A stretch of 64,000 nucleotides of DNA from Candidimonas nitroreducens. GTDB taxonomy: Bacteria > Pseudomonadota > Gammaproteobacteria > Burkholderiales > Burkholderiaceae_B. The stretch is from NCBI RefSeq assembly GCF_002209565.1, contig NZ_NJIH01000009.1, forward strand, positions 1 to 64,000, given 5' to 3'. The notes under the pieces are model-generated. The model saw nothing but the letters and a program-made list of their open reading frames with translations, was not told the origin of the DNA and ran no database searches. The position numbers and the translations under genes were made by a program. Positions 8,497 through 16,786 of the stretch are shown one piece after another (the stretch's first letter is position 1; every line of letters begins with the position of its first letter).

Positions 8497-8832
8497 TCAA
8501 GCCTTGGTAATGATGGGGCGTTCTTCCACGAAGAATGTGGTTGCAGCCCCCAGAAAGTTCTGGCAATCCGCGATTGCGCGCTGTCTTTCCGGAGTCGTGG
8601 AGTTCATCGCGGTTTCCATGCTGTCGTACCAGATCTCGGTCAAGCCGTCTGGCATAGGCGGGCCGGCAGGCACGTCACCGCGCGCTACTGCGTCGCGCAC
8701 CAGAAACTGCCGGTATCGGAGAATGCCGTTCGCTTGCTGAACCAGGGGGGCGTGTATCTCCAGCCAATGCCTTTCGAATTCTTCACGCGTCATTCCGGGA
8801 CGACGCATTACCAACGACATTCTCTTGATCAT
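8497..8832 (-). CDS. EthD-domain protein
   Basis: A 111-aa dimeric alpha/beta-barrel protein of the EthD family ('MSLVMRRPGMTREEFERHWL', conserved H in EIHAPLV). Such proteins act as ring-cleavage, cyclisation or decarboxylation helpers in ether and aromatic degradation. Start at 8832 has AAGGAGA upstream and overlaps the stop of the aldo-keto reductase gene (ATGA), so the two are coupled. A longer upstream frame would only read through the neighbour. Precise reaction unknown. Confidence 0.82.
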   Translation of the reverse strand: MIKRMSLVMRRPGMTREEFERHWLEIHAPLVQQANGILRYRQFLVRDAVARGDVPAGPPMPDGLTEIWYDSMETAMNSTTPERQRAIADCQNFLGAATTFFVEERPIITKA

Positions 8833-9902
8833 GATCGATCTCCTTGTTTGATTTCCCGATTCCTGACAGGGGGACGTAGGGTGGGGCATGCAGGGGCCGT
8901 TGCGCCGGGCACCAGCCCCGACTCGTCCAGTTCGCGCCACAGATCCTCATGTATCGGGTGCCGGAGCCAGTGCGCGGCGGAGTTGAGTTCCTCGCCGTTT
9001 CGGAAACCCGCCACAATTGAGGTGACGGCAGGGTGTAAAAGCGGAAATTGCAGGGCTGCCGCCTGCAGGGGTATTTGGTGGCGTGTGCACACCGCCTGGA
9101 TGCCGTTGACTCGCGCCTGGATCTCGGTGCTGGCCGGGCCATACTGAAACACTGCGCCCGCCGTAGTGCCGGTGGCCAAGATGCCTGAATTGAAGGGCCC
9201 AGCCATCATTACGCCTACGTCGCGTTCCATGCATTCAACGAACAAGCGATCTCGGGCCGACAGATCCAGCAGGGTATAGCGCCCGGCGATCATGACATAG
9301 TCGAAGTCCCCGGCCCGCAGAAAGTCCACAGCGGTTTCGCAATCGTTCATTCCCAGACCGATGGCCCGGATGACACCCTCTGTTCTCAACCGCTCCAGTG
9401 CCCGGTATGCGCCGTCCATCGCCAAGCGGAACACGGTTCCGACTCGCGTTCCCTGCCATTTCACGCTGACGTCATGAATCATGACGAAATCTATGCGATC
9501 TGTACCGAGCCGCTGCATCGAATCTTCGAGCGATCGTAGCGCGCCATCGAATGAATAATCGAATTCAATATCGAAAGGCATGGCGTCGGCAAACTTCGAT
9601 GGAGGGCTGCCTGGGCGGCGGGGGCGCAGAAGCCGCCCCACTTTGGTGGACAATAGCCAATCTGTACGTTCCCGCGCGCGTAATCCCAAGCCCAGTCTAT
9701 GCTCGGCAAGACCATGGCCATACTGTGGCGCTGTGTCGAAATGACGAATGCCAGCTTCCCATGCAGTATCCAGCGCCTGCATGGCGTCTTGCGCCGGTGT
9801 GCTGCGCATGGAGCCACCCAGGGGGCCGGTACCAAATCCGAGGATGGGCAAGGTCAGGCCGCGTCTGCCGAACGTTCGCCTTTCGTTAAACTCGAACCCC
9901 AT
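8829..9902 (-). CDS. Aldo/keto reductase family oxidoreductase
   Basis: A 357-aa NAD(P)H-dependent (beta/alpha)8-barrel enzyme. The catalytic tetrad is visible: Asp56, Tyr61 ('FDTAPQYG'), Lys87 ('STKVGR') and His143 ('IHD'). The overall pattern fits the sugar/pyridoxal-dehydrogenase branch (D-threo-aldose or fucose dehydrogenase-like). AAAGGAGA lies before the ATG at 9902. First gene of the minus-strand set, divergent from the PRISE-type reductase gene; EthD follows with a 4-nt overlap. Confidence 0.88.
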   Translation of the reverse strand: MGFEFNERRTFGRRGLTLPILGFGTGPLGGSMRSTPAQDAMQALDTAWEAGIRHFDTAPQYGHGLAEHRLGLGLRARERTDWLLSTKVGRLLRPRRPGSPPSKFADAMPFDIEFDYSFDGALRSLEDSMQRLGTDRIDFVMIHDVSVKWQGTRVGTVFRLAMDGAYRALERLRTEGVIRAIGLGMNDCETAVDFLRAGDFDYVMIAGRYTLLDLSARDRLFVECMERDVGVMMAGPFNSGILATGTTAGAVFQYGPASTEIQARVNGIQAVCTRHQIPLQAAALQFPLLHPAVTSIVAGFRNGEELNSAAHWLRHPIHEDLWRELDESGLVPGATAPACPTLRPPVRNREIKQGDRS

Positions 9903-10112
9903 CTGGGTTTTCTCCTTTGTCCTGACCGCAGCCCGGTCGAACAGGCCGCCGCGTTGCGATGATCCGAAAGTTACAGCAGGCCTGCATCCTCAACAAGGAC
10001 GATCCCATCGCTTTTTTTGCAAAAGCCATTGTTGGATCTGCAAAGGAGCGGTGGAGTCGAGTTGTCTAAAATCTCCGAAAGTCAAGCACACGGCTATGTT
10101 GGAGACCAGAGG
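9903..10112. promoter_or_regulatory. Divergent control region between the two reductase operons
   Basis: This 210-bp spacer separates two divergent gene sets and should hold both promoters. It contains a 10-bp palindrome TTTTGCAAAA at 10015-10024 inside an A/T-rich tract and a TAAAAT hexamer at 10067-10072. No -35 element can be assigned with confidence. A LysR-type regulator gene, now broken, lies at the end of the plus-strand set. Confidence 0.4.
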
Positions 10113-11225
10113 ATGACAGCGGATAAACACGCATTGATATTGGGTGTGTCGGGAATTGTGGGGCGCGCGCTCGCCACACACCTGGTCCAGCAATCTGACT
10201 GGCTTGCCGTCGGCGTGTCGCGGCGCGAGCCTGTGTTGGATGCTCGCGTTCGATTCGTGCAGCTGGACTTGCTGGATCGTGCCGCGTGCGAGAAAACATT
10301 GAGCGGGCTGGTTGAGACAACCCACGTTTTCTATTCCGCTTTCGTTCAATACGAAAATCTGGTGGCGGAAATCGAACCCAACCTGGCGATGGTTCGCAAT
10401 GCAGTCGAAGTGTTGGATGCTTGCTGCCCGAATCTGGCTCATATCATGCTGACGCAAGGTAGCAAGTGGTATGGGAATCATCTAGGGCCTTACCCAACTC
10501 CCGCACGGGAGGATCAACTGCGTCATCCCTTTCCACATTTCTATTTCGAGCAACAAGCTTGGTTGAGTGAGTTCCAACATGGCAAGAGGTGGTGCTGGAG
10601 TGCGGTGCGCCCCCATGGGGTGTGGGGGTTCGCGGAGGGTGGACAGATCAATATGATGCTGGCCATAGCGCTCTATGCGTCGATACTTAAACACATGGGC
10701 CAGCCGCTGCATTATCCCGGCAAGCCCGGCGCGTTCAAAGCCATCTATCAATGCACCGAGGCTTCTTATCTGGCCAAGGGGATGGCGTGGGCGGCTACGT
10801 CCGGCGTGTTGGTGAACGAGCCGCTCAATTTCACTAATGGGGACTACATACGGTGGTGCGATGCGTGGCCTCACGTCGCGGCGTGGTTCGACATGCCAGT
10901 TGGCAAGGTACTGACGTTCGACGTGGAAACTTTCATGCAGGATAAAGAGCCCGTGTGGGCGGACATTCGGAAAAAATTTGATCTAAAGCCTTATCGCATG
11001 CAAGACTTGACGCTATGGAGATCGGTGGCCACCAATATGTTCAATGCGGACTGGGATCAGATGTCCTCGATGGCCAAGGCTCGCAATCTTGGCTGGAGTG
11101 GCGTGAATGACACGTACGACATGATTTGGCGTCAGTTCGACCTGCTTGCGAACGACAGGATCATTCCGGATTACCACGGCTTTTCAGATGGAACCGTGCG
11201 TGAACCGAGGATAATCTCCGCATGA
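10113..11225 (+). CDS. PRISE-type short-chain reductase (progesterone 5-beta-reductase/iridoid synthase-like)
   Basis: A 370-aa atypical SDR. From the chosen start (10113, GGAG 9 nt upstream) the sequence opens with the NADPH motif 'LILGVSGIVGRAL' (residues 8-20) and 'VGVSRREP'. The family's unusual catalytic pair is visible as Lys118 ('QGSKWYG') and Tyr144 ('PHFYFEQQ'). Plant relatives reduce the C=C bond of enones; bacterial members have broad enone substrates. It is coupled by ATGA overlap to an ABM monooxygenase and is divergent from an aldo-keto reductase, suggesting reduction of a cyclic or terpenoid-like enone. Substrate is inferred, not shown. Confidence 0.8.
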   Translation: MTADKHALILGVSGIVGRALATHLVQQSDWLAVGVSRREPVLDARVRFVQLDLLDRAACEKTLSGLVETTHVFYSAFVQYENLVAEIEPNLAMVRNAVEVLDACCPNLAHIMLTQGSKWYGNHLGPYPTPAREDQLRHPFPHFYFEQQAWLSEFQHGKRWCWSAVRPHGVWGFAEGGQINMMLAIALYASILKHMGQPLHYPGKPGAFKAIYQCTEASYLAKGMAWAATSGVLVNEPLNFTNGDYIRWCDAWPHVAAWFDMPVGKVLTFDVETFMQDKEPVWADIRKKFDLKPYRMQDLTLWRSVATNMFNADWDQMSSMAKARNLGWSGVNDTYDMIWRQFDLLANDRIIPDYHGFSDGTVREPRIISA

Positions 11226-11563
11226 CTGAAGAGGCGAGATATGTCGTCATAGCGGAATTTATTCCCCGGCCGGGTCGCGCGCAGGCGTTCATCGAGCTGA
11301 TTTTGCGCCAAGCCAGTGCGTCGCTGCGTGAGGAGCCGGGATGCCTGGTTTTCGATGTGTGCGTGGACGACGGGACTCCGCGCACCGTGCTTTTGTACGA
11401 GGCCTATCAAGATGCGGCAGCGTATGTGGCTCACCGAGCCAACCCTCGTCATCCCGTCTTCTTGCGTGAGGCTCGCCGGTTGGTCGAATTGTTCGACGGT
11501 CAGATTTTTCGCTCGCGGCGCGTTCTGTGCAGGATATTTACTTCGGGAGGGCGGTTGCGCTGA
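11222..11563 (+). CDS. Antibiotic biosynthesis monooxygenase (ABM)-domain protein
   Basis: A 113-aa ferredoxin-like-fold protein of the ABM/quinol-monooxygenase family ('FIPRPGRAQAFIELILRQ', 'REEPGCLVFDVCVDD', 'LYEAYQDAAAYVAHRA'). Members oxygenate quinols or work as dimeric accessory enzymes without cofactor. Its start overlaps the PRISE stop (ATGA), and its 3' end overlaps the end of the convergent broken LysR gene by 26 nt. Confidence 0.8.
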   Translation: MTEEARYVVIAEFIPRPGRAQAFIELILRQASASLREEPGCLVFDVCVDDGTPRTVLLYEAYQDAAAYVAHRANPRHPVFLREARRLVELFDGQIFRSRRVLCRIFTSGGRLR

Positions 11564-12482
11564 TTGTTGAATCGATATCGATCAAGGAAAGCTTTTCCGC
11601 CACAAAGTCGATAAAGGCGCGCGTGCGTGGCAGCAGTTGACGTCGATCCGGATAGACAGCGAAGATGGCTGTGGGCATTTCGCTGGAGCTCGCTTCATAT
11701 TCGGGCAAAACGATGCGCAGCGTGCCATCGCGCACCGCATCCATGACCATCCATAGAGGTTGAAGAATGATTCCTATCCCGGCGAGCGCCGCGGCTCTTA
11801 AGGCATGGCCGTTGTTCGTGGAAAGTGAGCCAGTAACCAGCACGTCGACAACGTCGTCCGCTACCCGAAAACGTCAGATATTGCGCGCCGTGTGGAACTT
11901 ATAGGTCAAACAGTTGTGTAGCGTCAGATCGCCTGGACATGCTGGCATGCCGTGTTCGTGAATGTATTCAGGGCTCGCGCACAGCACCCGCTTGTTCGGG
12001 GCAATGCGTTTTGCGATCAGGCTCGAGTCACGTAGCTTCCCGATGCGGATTGCGACGTCGATCTCATTCGTTGAGAAAACTGCAATTTGATCATCCAGCA
12101 TCAGATCCACCCGGATCTTCGGATGGCGCTCGAAGAATTCCGCGAGCAGGGGTGCGATATGACGTTGGCCCAAGTCGATCGGTGCTCCCACGCGCAGCAG
12201 ACCCGCGGGCTCGCCGGCGCAATCGGCGAGTGCTTCCCGCGCTTGCCGAAAGTCATTGACGATACGTTGGGCGTACGTAAGATAGACTTGGCCCGCATCG
12301 GTGAGGGTGACTCGATGTATGTTTCGATAGCGGTTGAAAAGTCTCACGCCCAGATCGTTTTCCAGCGCCGCGATATGCCGGGATACCGCTGACGGTGTCA
12401 TCCCGAGCTGGCGTCCCGCTTCAGAAAAATTTCCGCTTTCCGCGATCCTATGAAAGAGCCTAAGCGCCGCAAGGGTGTCCAT
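11538..12482 (-). pseudogene. LysR-family regulator interrupted by an in-frame TGA
   Basis: Residues 1-202 (12482 to 11877) form a complete LysR DNA-binding domain ('LFHRIAESGNFSEAGRQLGM') and half an effector domain ending 'KFHTARNI'. A TGA at 11874-11876 follows, and the same frame continues with 'VLVTGSLSTNNGHALRAAA' and a normal LysR C-terminus to 11538. Family members usually have Trp at the stop position, so a single TGG-to-TGA change explains the break. No frameshift is needed. It may be a true nonsense mutation or a base-call error. Confidence 0.85.
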
Positions 12483-12750
12483 AGAGAGTCACGCGATGGC
12501 GATGGAAAACGCGCATCGCAACATTCCCGACCATAAGGCCTGCATTATATGCACGTGCGTGGGCTCTTTGACATTTCCAACGATTAATTGGTTATAGGAA
12601 TGCTGGGGTTTCGTGAGGTGTGCGGGCTTCCCGTACCGACTTCGCCCAGGCCTTGGAGGGCCGTGCTCGTGCCTGGCCCCAAGAACGGACCGATCTACGC
12701 ACCACGGATTCGGGTATTCCATGAATTTCTAATAATGTGTTTCAAGACGA

Positions 12751-12780
12751 TTGACTATAGTTAATAAGAATGATTATCAT
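12751..12780 (+). promoter_or_regulatory. Promoter of the DUF2325 gene
   Basis: TTGACT (12751-12756) and TATCAT (12775-12780) are separated by 18 bp, each one base off consensus. The -10 element lies inside the Fur box, so iron-loaded Fur would block polymerase. Confidence 0.65.
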
Positions 12781-12784
12781 TAGC
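12766..12784 (+). promoter_or_regulatory. Fur box
   Basis: AAGAATGATTATCATTAGC matches the 19-bp Fur consensus GATAATGATWATCATTATC at all but three positions, with a perfect AATGATTATCATT core. It overlaps the -10 hexamer and lies 28 bp before the DUF2325 start, implying repression under iron-replete conditions. Confidence 0.75.
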
Positions 12785-12811
12785 ACAACTATTGTTGATC
12801 AAGGAGTGCAC

Positions 12812-13183
12812 ATGTCGGGCTTAGTCAGTGCGGTGGTGGTCGGGGCCGACCGCCTGGGCAATATTCCCGAGCTGCTTAGGGGGCACAATATCGCCATCAG
12901 TCATCACATCAGCGGCCGTGATCCGGCTCATCAGAAGAAAACCCTGCAGCTGCCCTCGGGCACCGATCTGCTGATATTGCTGACCGATTTCCTCGGCCAC
13001 AACGTCATGAAGACCTTCCGTGCGGCCGCGCAGCGCTCGGGCATCCGCGTGCTGGCGTGTCGGCGCTCGGTCTGCAGCATGAAGCAGGCGCTGACGCAAT
13101 GCGGCTATTGTGAAGCCTGCCCGGCGCAGCGGGCAGGGGCCGCGCGGGCAATGGGTTATGCGCCCATGGCGCAGCGCGCCTAG
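12812..13183 (+). CDS. DUF2325 family protein, probably iron-regulated
   Basis: A 123-aa cytoplasmic protein of the DUF2325 family ('VVVGADRLGNIPELLRGHNI', 'TDLLILLTDFLGHNVMKTF'). It has a Cys-rich C-terminal part (Cys near ACRRSVCS and the CGYCEACP cluster) that could bind metal. The start at 12812 has AAGGAG upstream; an earlier in-frame ATG lies inside the Fur box and is unlikely. Biochemical function is not established for the family. The Fur-controlled promoter suggests a role in iron or metal limitation. Confidence 0.8.
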   Translation: MSGLVSAVVVGADRLGNIPELLRGHNIAISHHISGRDPAHQKKTLQLPSGTDLLILLTDFLGHNVMKTFRAAAQRSGIRVLACRRSVCSMKQALTQCGYCEACPAQRAGAARAMGYAPMAQRA

Positions 13184-13211
13184 TTGCAGCCTCGGTACAG
13201 GCCGACAAATA

Positions 13212-13247
13212 AAATCGGCGGCGCCCACTAGCGGGTGCCGCCGATTT
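13212..13247. terminator. Bidirectional rho-independent terminator
   Basis: Stem AAATCGGCGGC / GCCGCCGATTT (11 bp) flanked by A-rich and T-rich sides, between the DUF2325 gene and the convergent NlpC/P60 gene. It serves both. Confidence 0.85.
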
Positions 13248-13290
13248 ATTGTTTGCGTGTAGTGCCGCCTGCTGCTTCAGGCCGCGTGCT

Positions 13291-14184
13291 TCAGCGCCGC
13301 TTGTGGGCCGGCTTCCTGGCCACGACGTGCGAGCTCTTGGCGTGAGCCGCATGCGTGGTGTGCGTGCTGGCGACGTGCCTGGCGCGTGGGGCGGCGCTAT
13401 GTTTGGCATGCGAGACGGAACGTGCCGTATGCGTATGCGTAGTGCTGCGCGGTTCGGCGCGAATCGCGGGCTTGCTGTCGTCGATGCCGCCGGCATATGC
13501 CACCAGGCGGCGACCGCCGGTATAGTGCTTTTTCCAGTAGGTGCCGTTCATGTCTTCGATGCGCACCACCGAGCCGCGGTGCGGCGCATGCACGAACTTG
13601 TGATTGCCCAGATAGATGCCGACGTGTGAATAGCGGCGGCCCAGGGTATTGAAGAAGACCAGGTCGCCCTTGCGCAGTTCGTCGCGGGGCACGAACTCGC
13701 CTTCACGGGCGAGGCCGGCGGCGCTGCGGGGCAGCTTCAGACCCAGCGATTTTTCGGCGGCGTAGCCCACCAGCCCGCTGCAGTCGAAGCCGGTATTGGG
13801 CGTGTCGCCGCCGTAGCGATACCTGATGCCGAGGAAATTCAGTGCGGTCGAGGCGAAGGCCTTGGAGGCGCCGGGCGTGGCCACGGACTGCGGTGAAGAA
13901 TGGGACGATGTCGCAAAGAGGATGTCTTTGGTGTCTTCGTCGAGGTCGTCGCTGTCTTCGTCGTTGATGTAGGCGCCCAGTGGGTCGGCCTGGGTGCGCG
14001 AGAGGTAGTTGTCGCGCAATTCGTGCGTGCTGGAGAGTTGCGCGTATTGGTTTTTGGCGTTGTTGGTGGCGCAGCCCGCCAGGGCCAGAGTGGCGGCCAG
14101 AACCAGGTATTTGCCGGCGCGCCAGAGATTTTGGGGATTAGAGCATAGGGACGATAGTAGGGCGGGGCGTCGATGGGGCGGCAT
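13291..14184 (-). CDS. NlpC/P60 family peptidoglycan endopeptidase, lipoprotein
   Basis: A 297-aa C40-family cysteine peptidase that probably cleaves gamma-D-Glu/diaminopimelate links. Lipobox LAGC (Cys38) follows a hydrophobic segment, so it is an outer-membrane or periplasmic lipoprotein. The catalytic residues are Cys135 ('GFDCSG'), His187 ('YSHVGIYLG') and His199. An acidic stretch (75-87) precedes the domain. The last about 65 residues form a low-complexity tail rich in His, Ala, Ser, Lys and Arg, unusual for the family, perhaps for binding the wall or metal. No clear ribosome site; the start may be downstream. Confidence 0.85.
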   Translation of the reverse strand: MPPHRRPALLSSLCSNPQNLWRAGKYLVLAATLALAGCATNNAKNQYAQLSSTHELRDNYLSRTQADPLGAYINDEDSDDLDEDTKDILFATSSHSSPQSVATPGASKAFASTALNFLGIRYRYGGDTPNTGFDCSGLVGYAAEKSLGLKLPRSAAGLAREGEFVPRDELRKGDLVFFNTLGRRYSHVGIYLGNHKFVHAPHRGSVVRIEDMNGTYWKKHYTGGRRLVAYAGGIDDSKPAIRAEPRSTTHTHTARSVSHAKHSAAPRARHVASTHTTHAAHAKSSHVVARKPAHKRR

Positions 14185-14480
14185 AGTCGGTCGTTCGTTG
14201 AGCCACGCCGCGTCCCCCCGTTCTACAACGTCGTTATCATCGATATGCGAGCATCGGAACCCAGGGCCGGGCGTACATTTGCGGCAGTAATTTTGTAGTA
14301 AGCTGACCGAGTTTAACTAATATTAACCATCAGGTAAAGCGAGGTTTCCCCCGATCCGGGCTGCACGCAGGACTGCGCGTGCGGACTGGTTCGTGGAGAG
14401 CCGTGCTTGCTTATACCCGAGAGCAGACAACAGGCCCGTGCCCGCCGCGGGCCCAAGGATTCGAACCAAGGAGACCGATC

Positions 14481-16382
14481 ATGCAGAAGATCCGCGCATT
14501 TCATCGCCAGTCCATCGAGCATCGCGAGGAATTCTGGCGGCGCGAGGCGCAGCGCATCCATTGGCACGAACCTTTTACCGAAGTGCTGGATTATTCCCGC
14601 CCGCCGTTTGCCCGCTGGTACGTGGGCGGGCGCACCAACCTTTGCTACAACGCCGTGGATCGCTGGGCGCAGATCGACCCCGACCTGCCGGCGCTGATCT
14701 GGGTTTCCACCGAAGTCGACAAAGAGGCCGTCTATTCCCGCGCCGACCTGGCGCGCGAGGTCAACGCGGTGGCGGCCATGCTGCGTGGCCTGGGCGTGGG
14801 CAAGGGCGACCGGGTGCTTATCTACCTGCCCATGATCGCCGAGGCCGCGTTCGTGATGCTGGCCTGCGTACGCATAGGCGCGATTCATTCGGTGGTGTTC
14901 GGCGGCTTTGCCTCGCACAATCTGGCGCAGCGTATCGACGATGCGCAGCCCAAGCTGGTGGTGTCGGCTGACGCGGGCTCGCGCTCGGGCAAGGCCGTGG
15001 CCTACAAGCCGCTGCTCGATCAGGCGCTGGCGTCCTGCGCGCATCCGCCTGCCAAGGTGCTGCTGGTCGACCGCGGCCTGGTGCCCTTCGATGCCGTGGC
15101 GGGCCGCGATGTGGATTACGCGACGCTGCGCGCGCGCCACGACGGGGCGCAAGAGCCCGTGGAGTGGCTGGAGTCTTCCGAGCCCAGCTATGTGCTTTAC
15201 ACCTCGGGCACCACCGGCAACCCCAAGGGTGTGCAGCGCGACACCGGCGGCTATGCCGTGGCGCTGGCGGCTTCGATGGACTATGTGTTCGGCGGCAAGC
15301 CGGGCGACGTCTACATGAGCACCAGCGACATCGGCTGGGTGGTCGGCCATTCCTATATCGTGTATGGGCCGCTGCTCAATGGCCAGGCCACTGTCATGTA
15401 CGAGGGCCTGCCCACGCGGCCCGACGGCGCCATACTCTGGAAGCTGGTCGAGAAATACCGCATCAACGCCGTGTTCTCGGCGCCCACGGCCATCCGGGTG
15501 CTGAAGAAGCTCGACCCGGGCCTGTTGAAGCGGCACGATCTGTCCAGCCTGCAGGCGCTTTACCTGGCCGGCGAGCCGCTGGACGACACCACCGCCAACT
15601 GGATCTCCGAAGGCCTGGGCAAGCCCATCATCGACAATTATTGGCAGACCGAGACGGGCTGGCCCATTTTGTCGGCCCAGCCGGGGGTGGAAGACGTACC
15701 GACCAAATTCGGCAGCCCTTCGTTCCCGGTCTACGGCTTCGACGTGCGTGTGGTCAGCGAAACCACCGGCGAAGATCTCGGGCCGGGGCAGAAGGGCGTG
15801 GTGGCCGTGCAGCCGCCGCTGCCGCCGGGGGCCATGAGCACCATCTGGGGCGACGACGAGCGGTTCGTGCGCACTTATTTCACTTCGTTCCCCGGGCGCA
15901 TGCTGTATTCCACCTTCGACTGGGGTCTGTACGACCAGGACGGCTACTGGTTCATCCTGGGGCGCACTGACGACGTGATCAATGTGGCCGGGCACCGCCT
16001 GGGCACGCGCGAGATCGAGGAATCGCTCAACAGCCATCCGGCGGTGGCCGAGTCGGCCGTGGTGGGCGTGGCCGACACGCTCAAGGGCCAGGTGGCGGTG
16101 GGCTTCGCGGTGCTGAAAGATCCGGCCGCGCTGGGCGATGCGCAGCGCGCGCTGGAACTCGAAAACGACATCAAGCGGGTCATCGAGCAGCGCATAGGCG
16201 CGGTGGCGCGCCCGGCCCGCGTCCGCTTCGTCGGCGCGCTGCCCAAGACTCGCTCCGGCAAGGTGCTGCGCCGGGCAATTGTGGCATTATGCGAGGGGCG
16301 CGATCCGGGTGATCTGACCACCATAGAAGACCCCGGTGCGCTGGAACAGATCAAAGAATCAATCAAGGACAACGCTGCATGA
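14481..16382 (+). CDS. prpE: Propionyl-CoA synthetase
   Basis: Adenylate-forming enzyme, 633 aa, close to the usual PrpE length: propionate + ATP + CoA to propionyl-CoA. The start at 14481 has AAGGAGA 7 nt upstream. Visible motifs are the P-loop 'YTSGTTGNPKGVQRD', 'GWVVGHSYIVYGPL', 'NYWQTETGWPI', 'DDVINVAGHRLGT' and the C-terminal acetylatable Lys in 'TRSGKVLRR'. It overlaps the next gene by 4 nt and starts a three-gene operon with a GlcG-like protein and a UMF1-family transporter. No methylcitrate-cycle genes are adjacent. Confidence 0.93.
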   Translation: MQKIRAFHRQSIEHREEFWRREAQRIHWHEPFTEVLDYSRPPFARWYVGGRTNLCYNAVDRWAQIDPDLPALIWVSTEVDKEAVYSRADLAREVNAVAAMLRGLGVGKGDRVLIYLPMIAEAAFVMLACVRIGAIHSVVFGGFASHNLAQRIDDAQPKLVVSADAGSRSGKAVAYKPLLDQALASCAHPPAKVLLVDRGLVPFDAVAGRDVDYATLRARHDGAQEPVEWLESSEPSYVLYTSGTTGNPKGVQRDTGGYAVALAASMDYVFGGKPGDVYMSTSDIGWVVGHSYIVYGPLLNGQATVMYEGLPTRPDGAILWKLVEKYRINAVFSAPTAIRVLKKLDPGLLKRHDLSSLQALYLAGEPLDDTTANWISEGLGKPIIDNYWQTETGWPILSAQPGVEDVPTKFGSPSFPVYGFDVRVVSETTGEDLGPGQKGVVAVQPPLPPGAMSTIWGDDERFVRTYFTSFPGRMLYSTFDWGLYDQDGYWFILGRTDDVINVAGHRLGTREIEESLNSHPAVAESAVVGVADTLKGQVAVGFAVLKDPAALGDAQRALELENDIKRVIEQRIGAVARPARVRFVGALPKTRSGKVLRRAIVALCEGRDPGDLTTIEDPGALEQIKESIKDNAA

Positions 16383-16786
16383 ACTCCAAACCCGTATTGA
16401 ACGCCGCCGACGTCAGAACCATTATCGACGCCGCCGAAAAGCATGCCCGCGAACACGGTTGGGCCGTTACCATCGCCGTGGTCGACGACGGTGGCCATTT
16501 GCTGGGCCTGTCGCGCCTCGACAATGCCGCGCCGGTGTCGGCGCACATCGCGCCGGCCAAGGCGCGCAGCGCCGCGCTGGGGCGGCGCGAGTCCAAAGGC
16601 TACGAAGACATCATCAATAATGGCCGTTATTCGTTCCTGTCGGTGCCCCTGCTGGACGGCATGATGGAAGGCGGCGTGCCCGTAATGGTGCAGGGCCAGG
16701 TCGCGGGGGCGGTCGGCGTCTCGGGCGTCAAATCCAGCGAAGACGCCGAGACGGCGCGCGCCGGCATCGCCGCCCTGGGCCTATGA
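16379..16786 (+). CDS. GlcG/HbpS-family (DUF336) protein
   Basis: A 135-aa protein of the GlcG/HbpS family ('TIAVVDDGGHLLGLSRLDNA', 'PVMVQGQVAGAVGVSGVKSSED'). Members bind haem or cobalamin-like ligands or act as uncharacterised partners in glycolate and propanediol operons. It overlaps prpE at the start and the transporter gene at the end (ATGA both times), so all three are translated together and it probably supports short-chain acid use. Exact role unknown. Confidence 0.85.
   Translation: MNSKPVLNAADVRTIIDAAEKHAREHGWAVTIAVVDDGGHLLGLSRLDNAAPVSAHIAPAKARSAALGRRESKGYEDIINNGRYSFLSVPLLDGMMEGGVPVMVQGQVAGAVGVSGVKSSEDAETARAGIAALGL

Larger units (their letters stand above)
12483..12811. other. 329-nt intergenic region ending in a Fur-controlled promoter
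   Basis: No supported gene. The left two thirds show nothing certain; the last 65 bp hold the promoter, Fur box and ribosome site (AAGGAG) of the DUF2325 gene. This region also marks the return from lower-GC accessory DNA to ordinary high-GC sequence. Confidence 0.5.

Noticed and set aside
12600-12760. Possible LysR C-terminal relic ('YAPRIRVFHEFL')
   Set aside because: Only about a dozen residues resemble a LysR end; the frame before it is not convincing.
14450-14475. tRNA T-arm-like string (GGATTCGAACC) before prpE
   Set aside because: The flanking bases do not form a T-stem, and no anticodon or acceptor arm can be built.
14313-16037. 574-codon minus-strand frame opposite prpE
   Set aside because: Codon mirror of prpE; composition is Arg/His/Gln-rich and lacks any motif.
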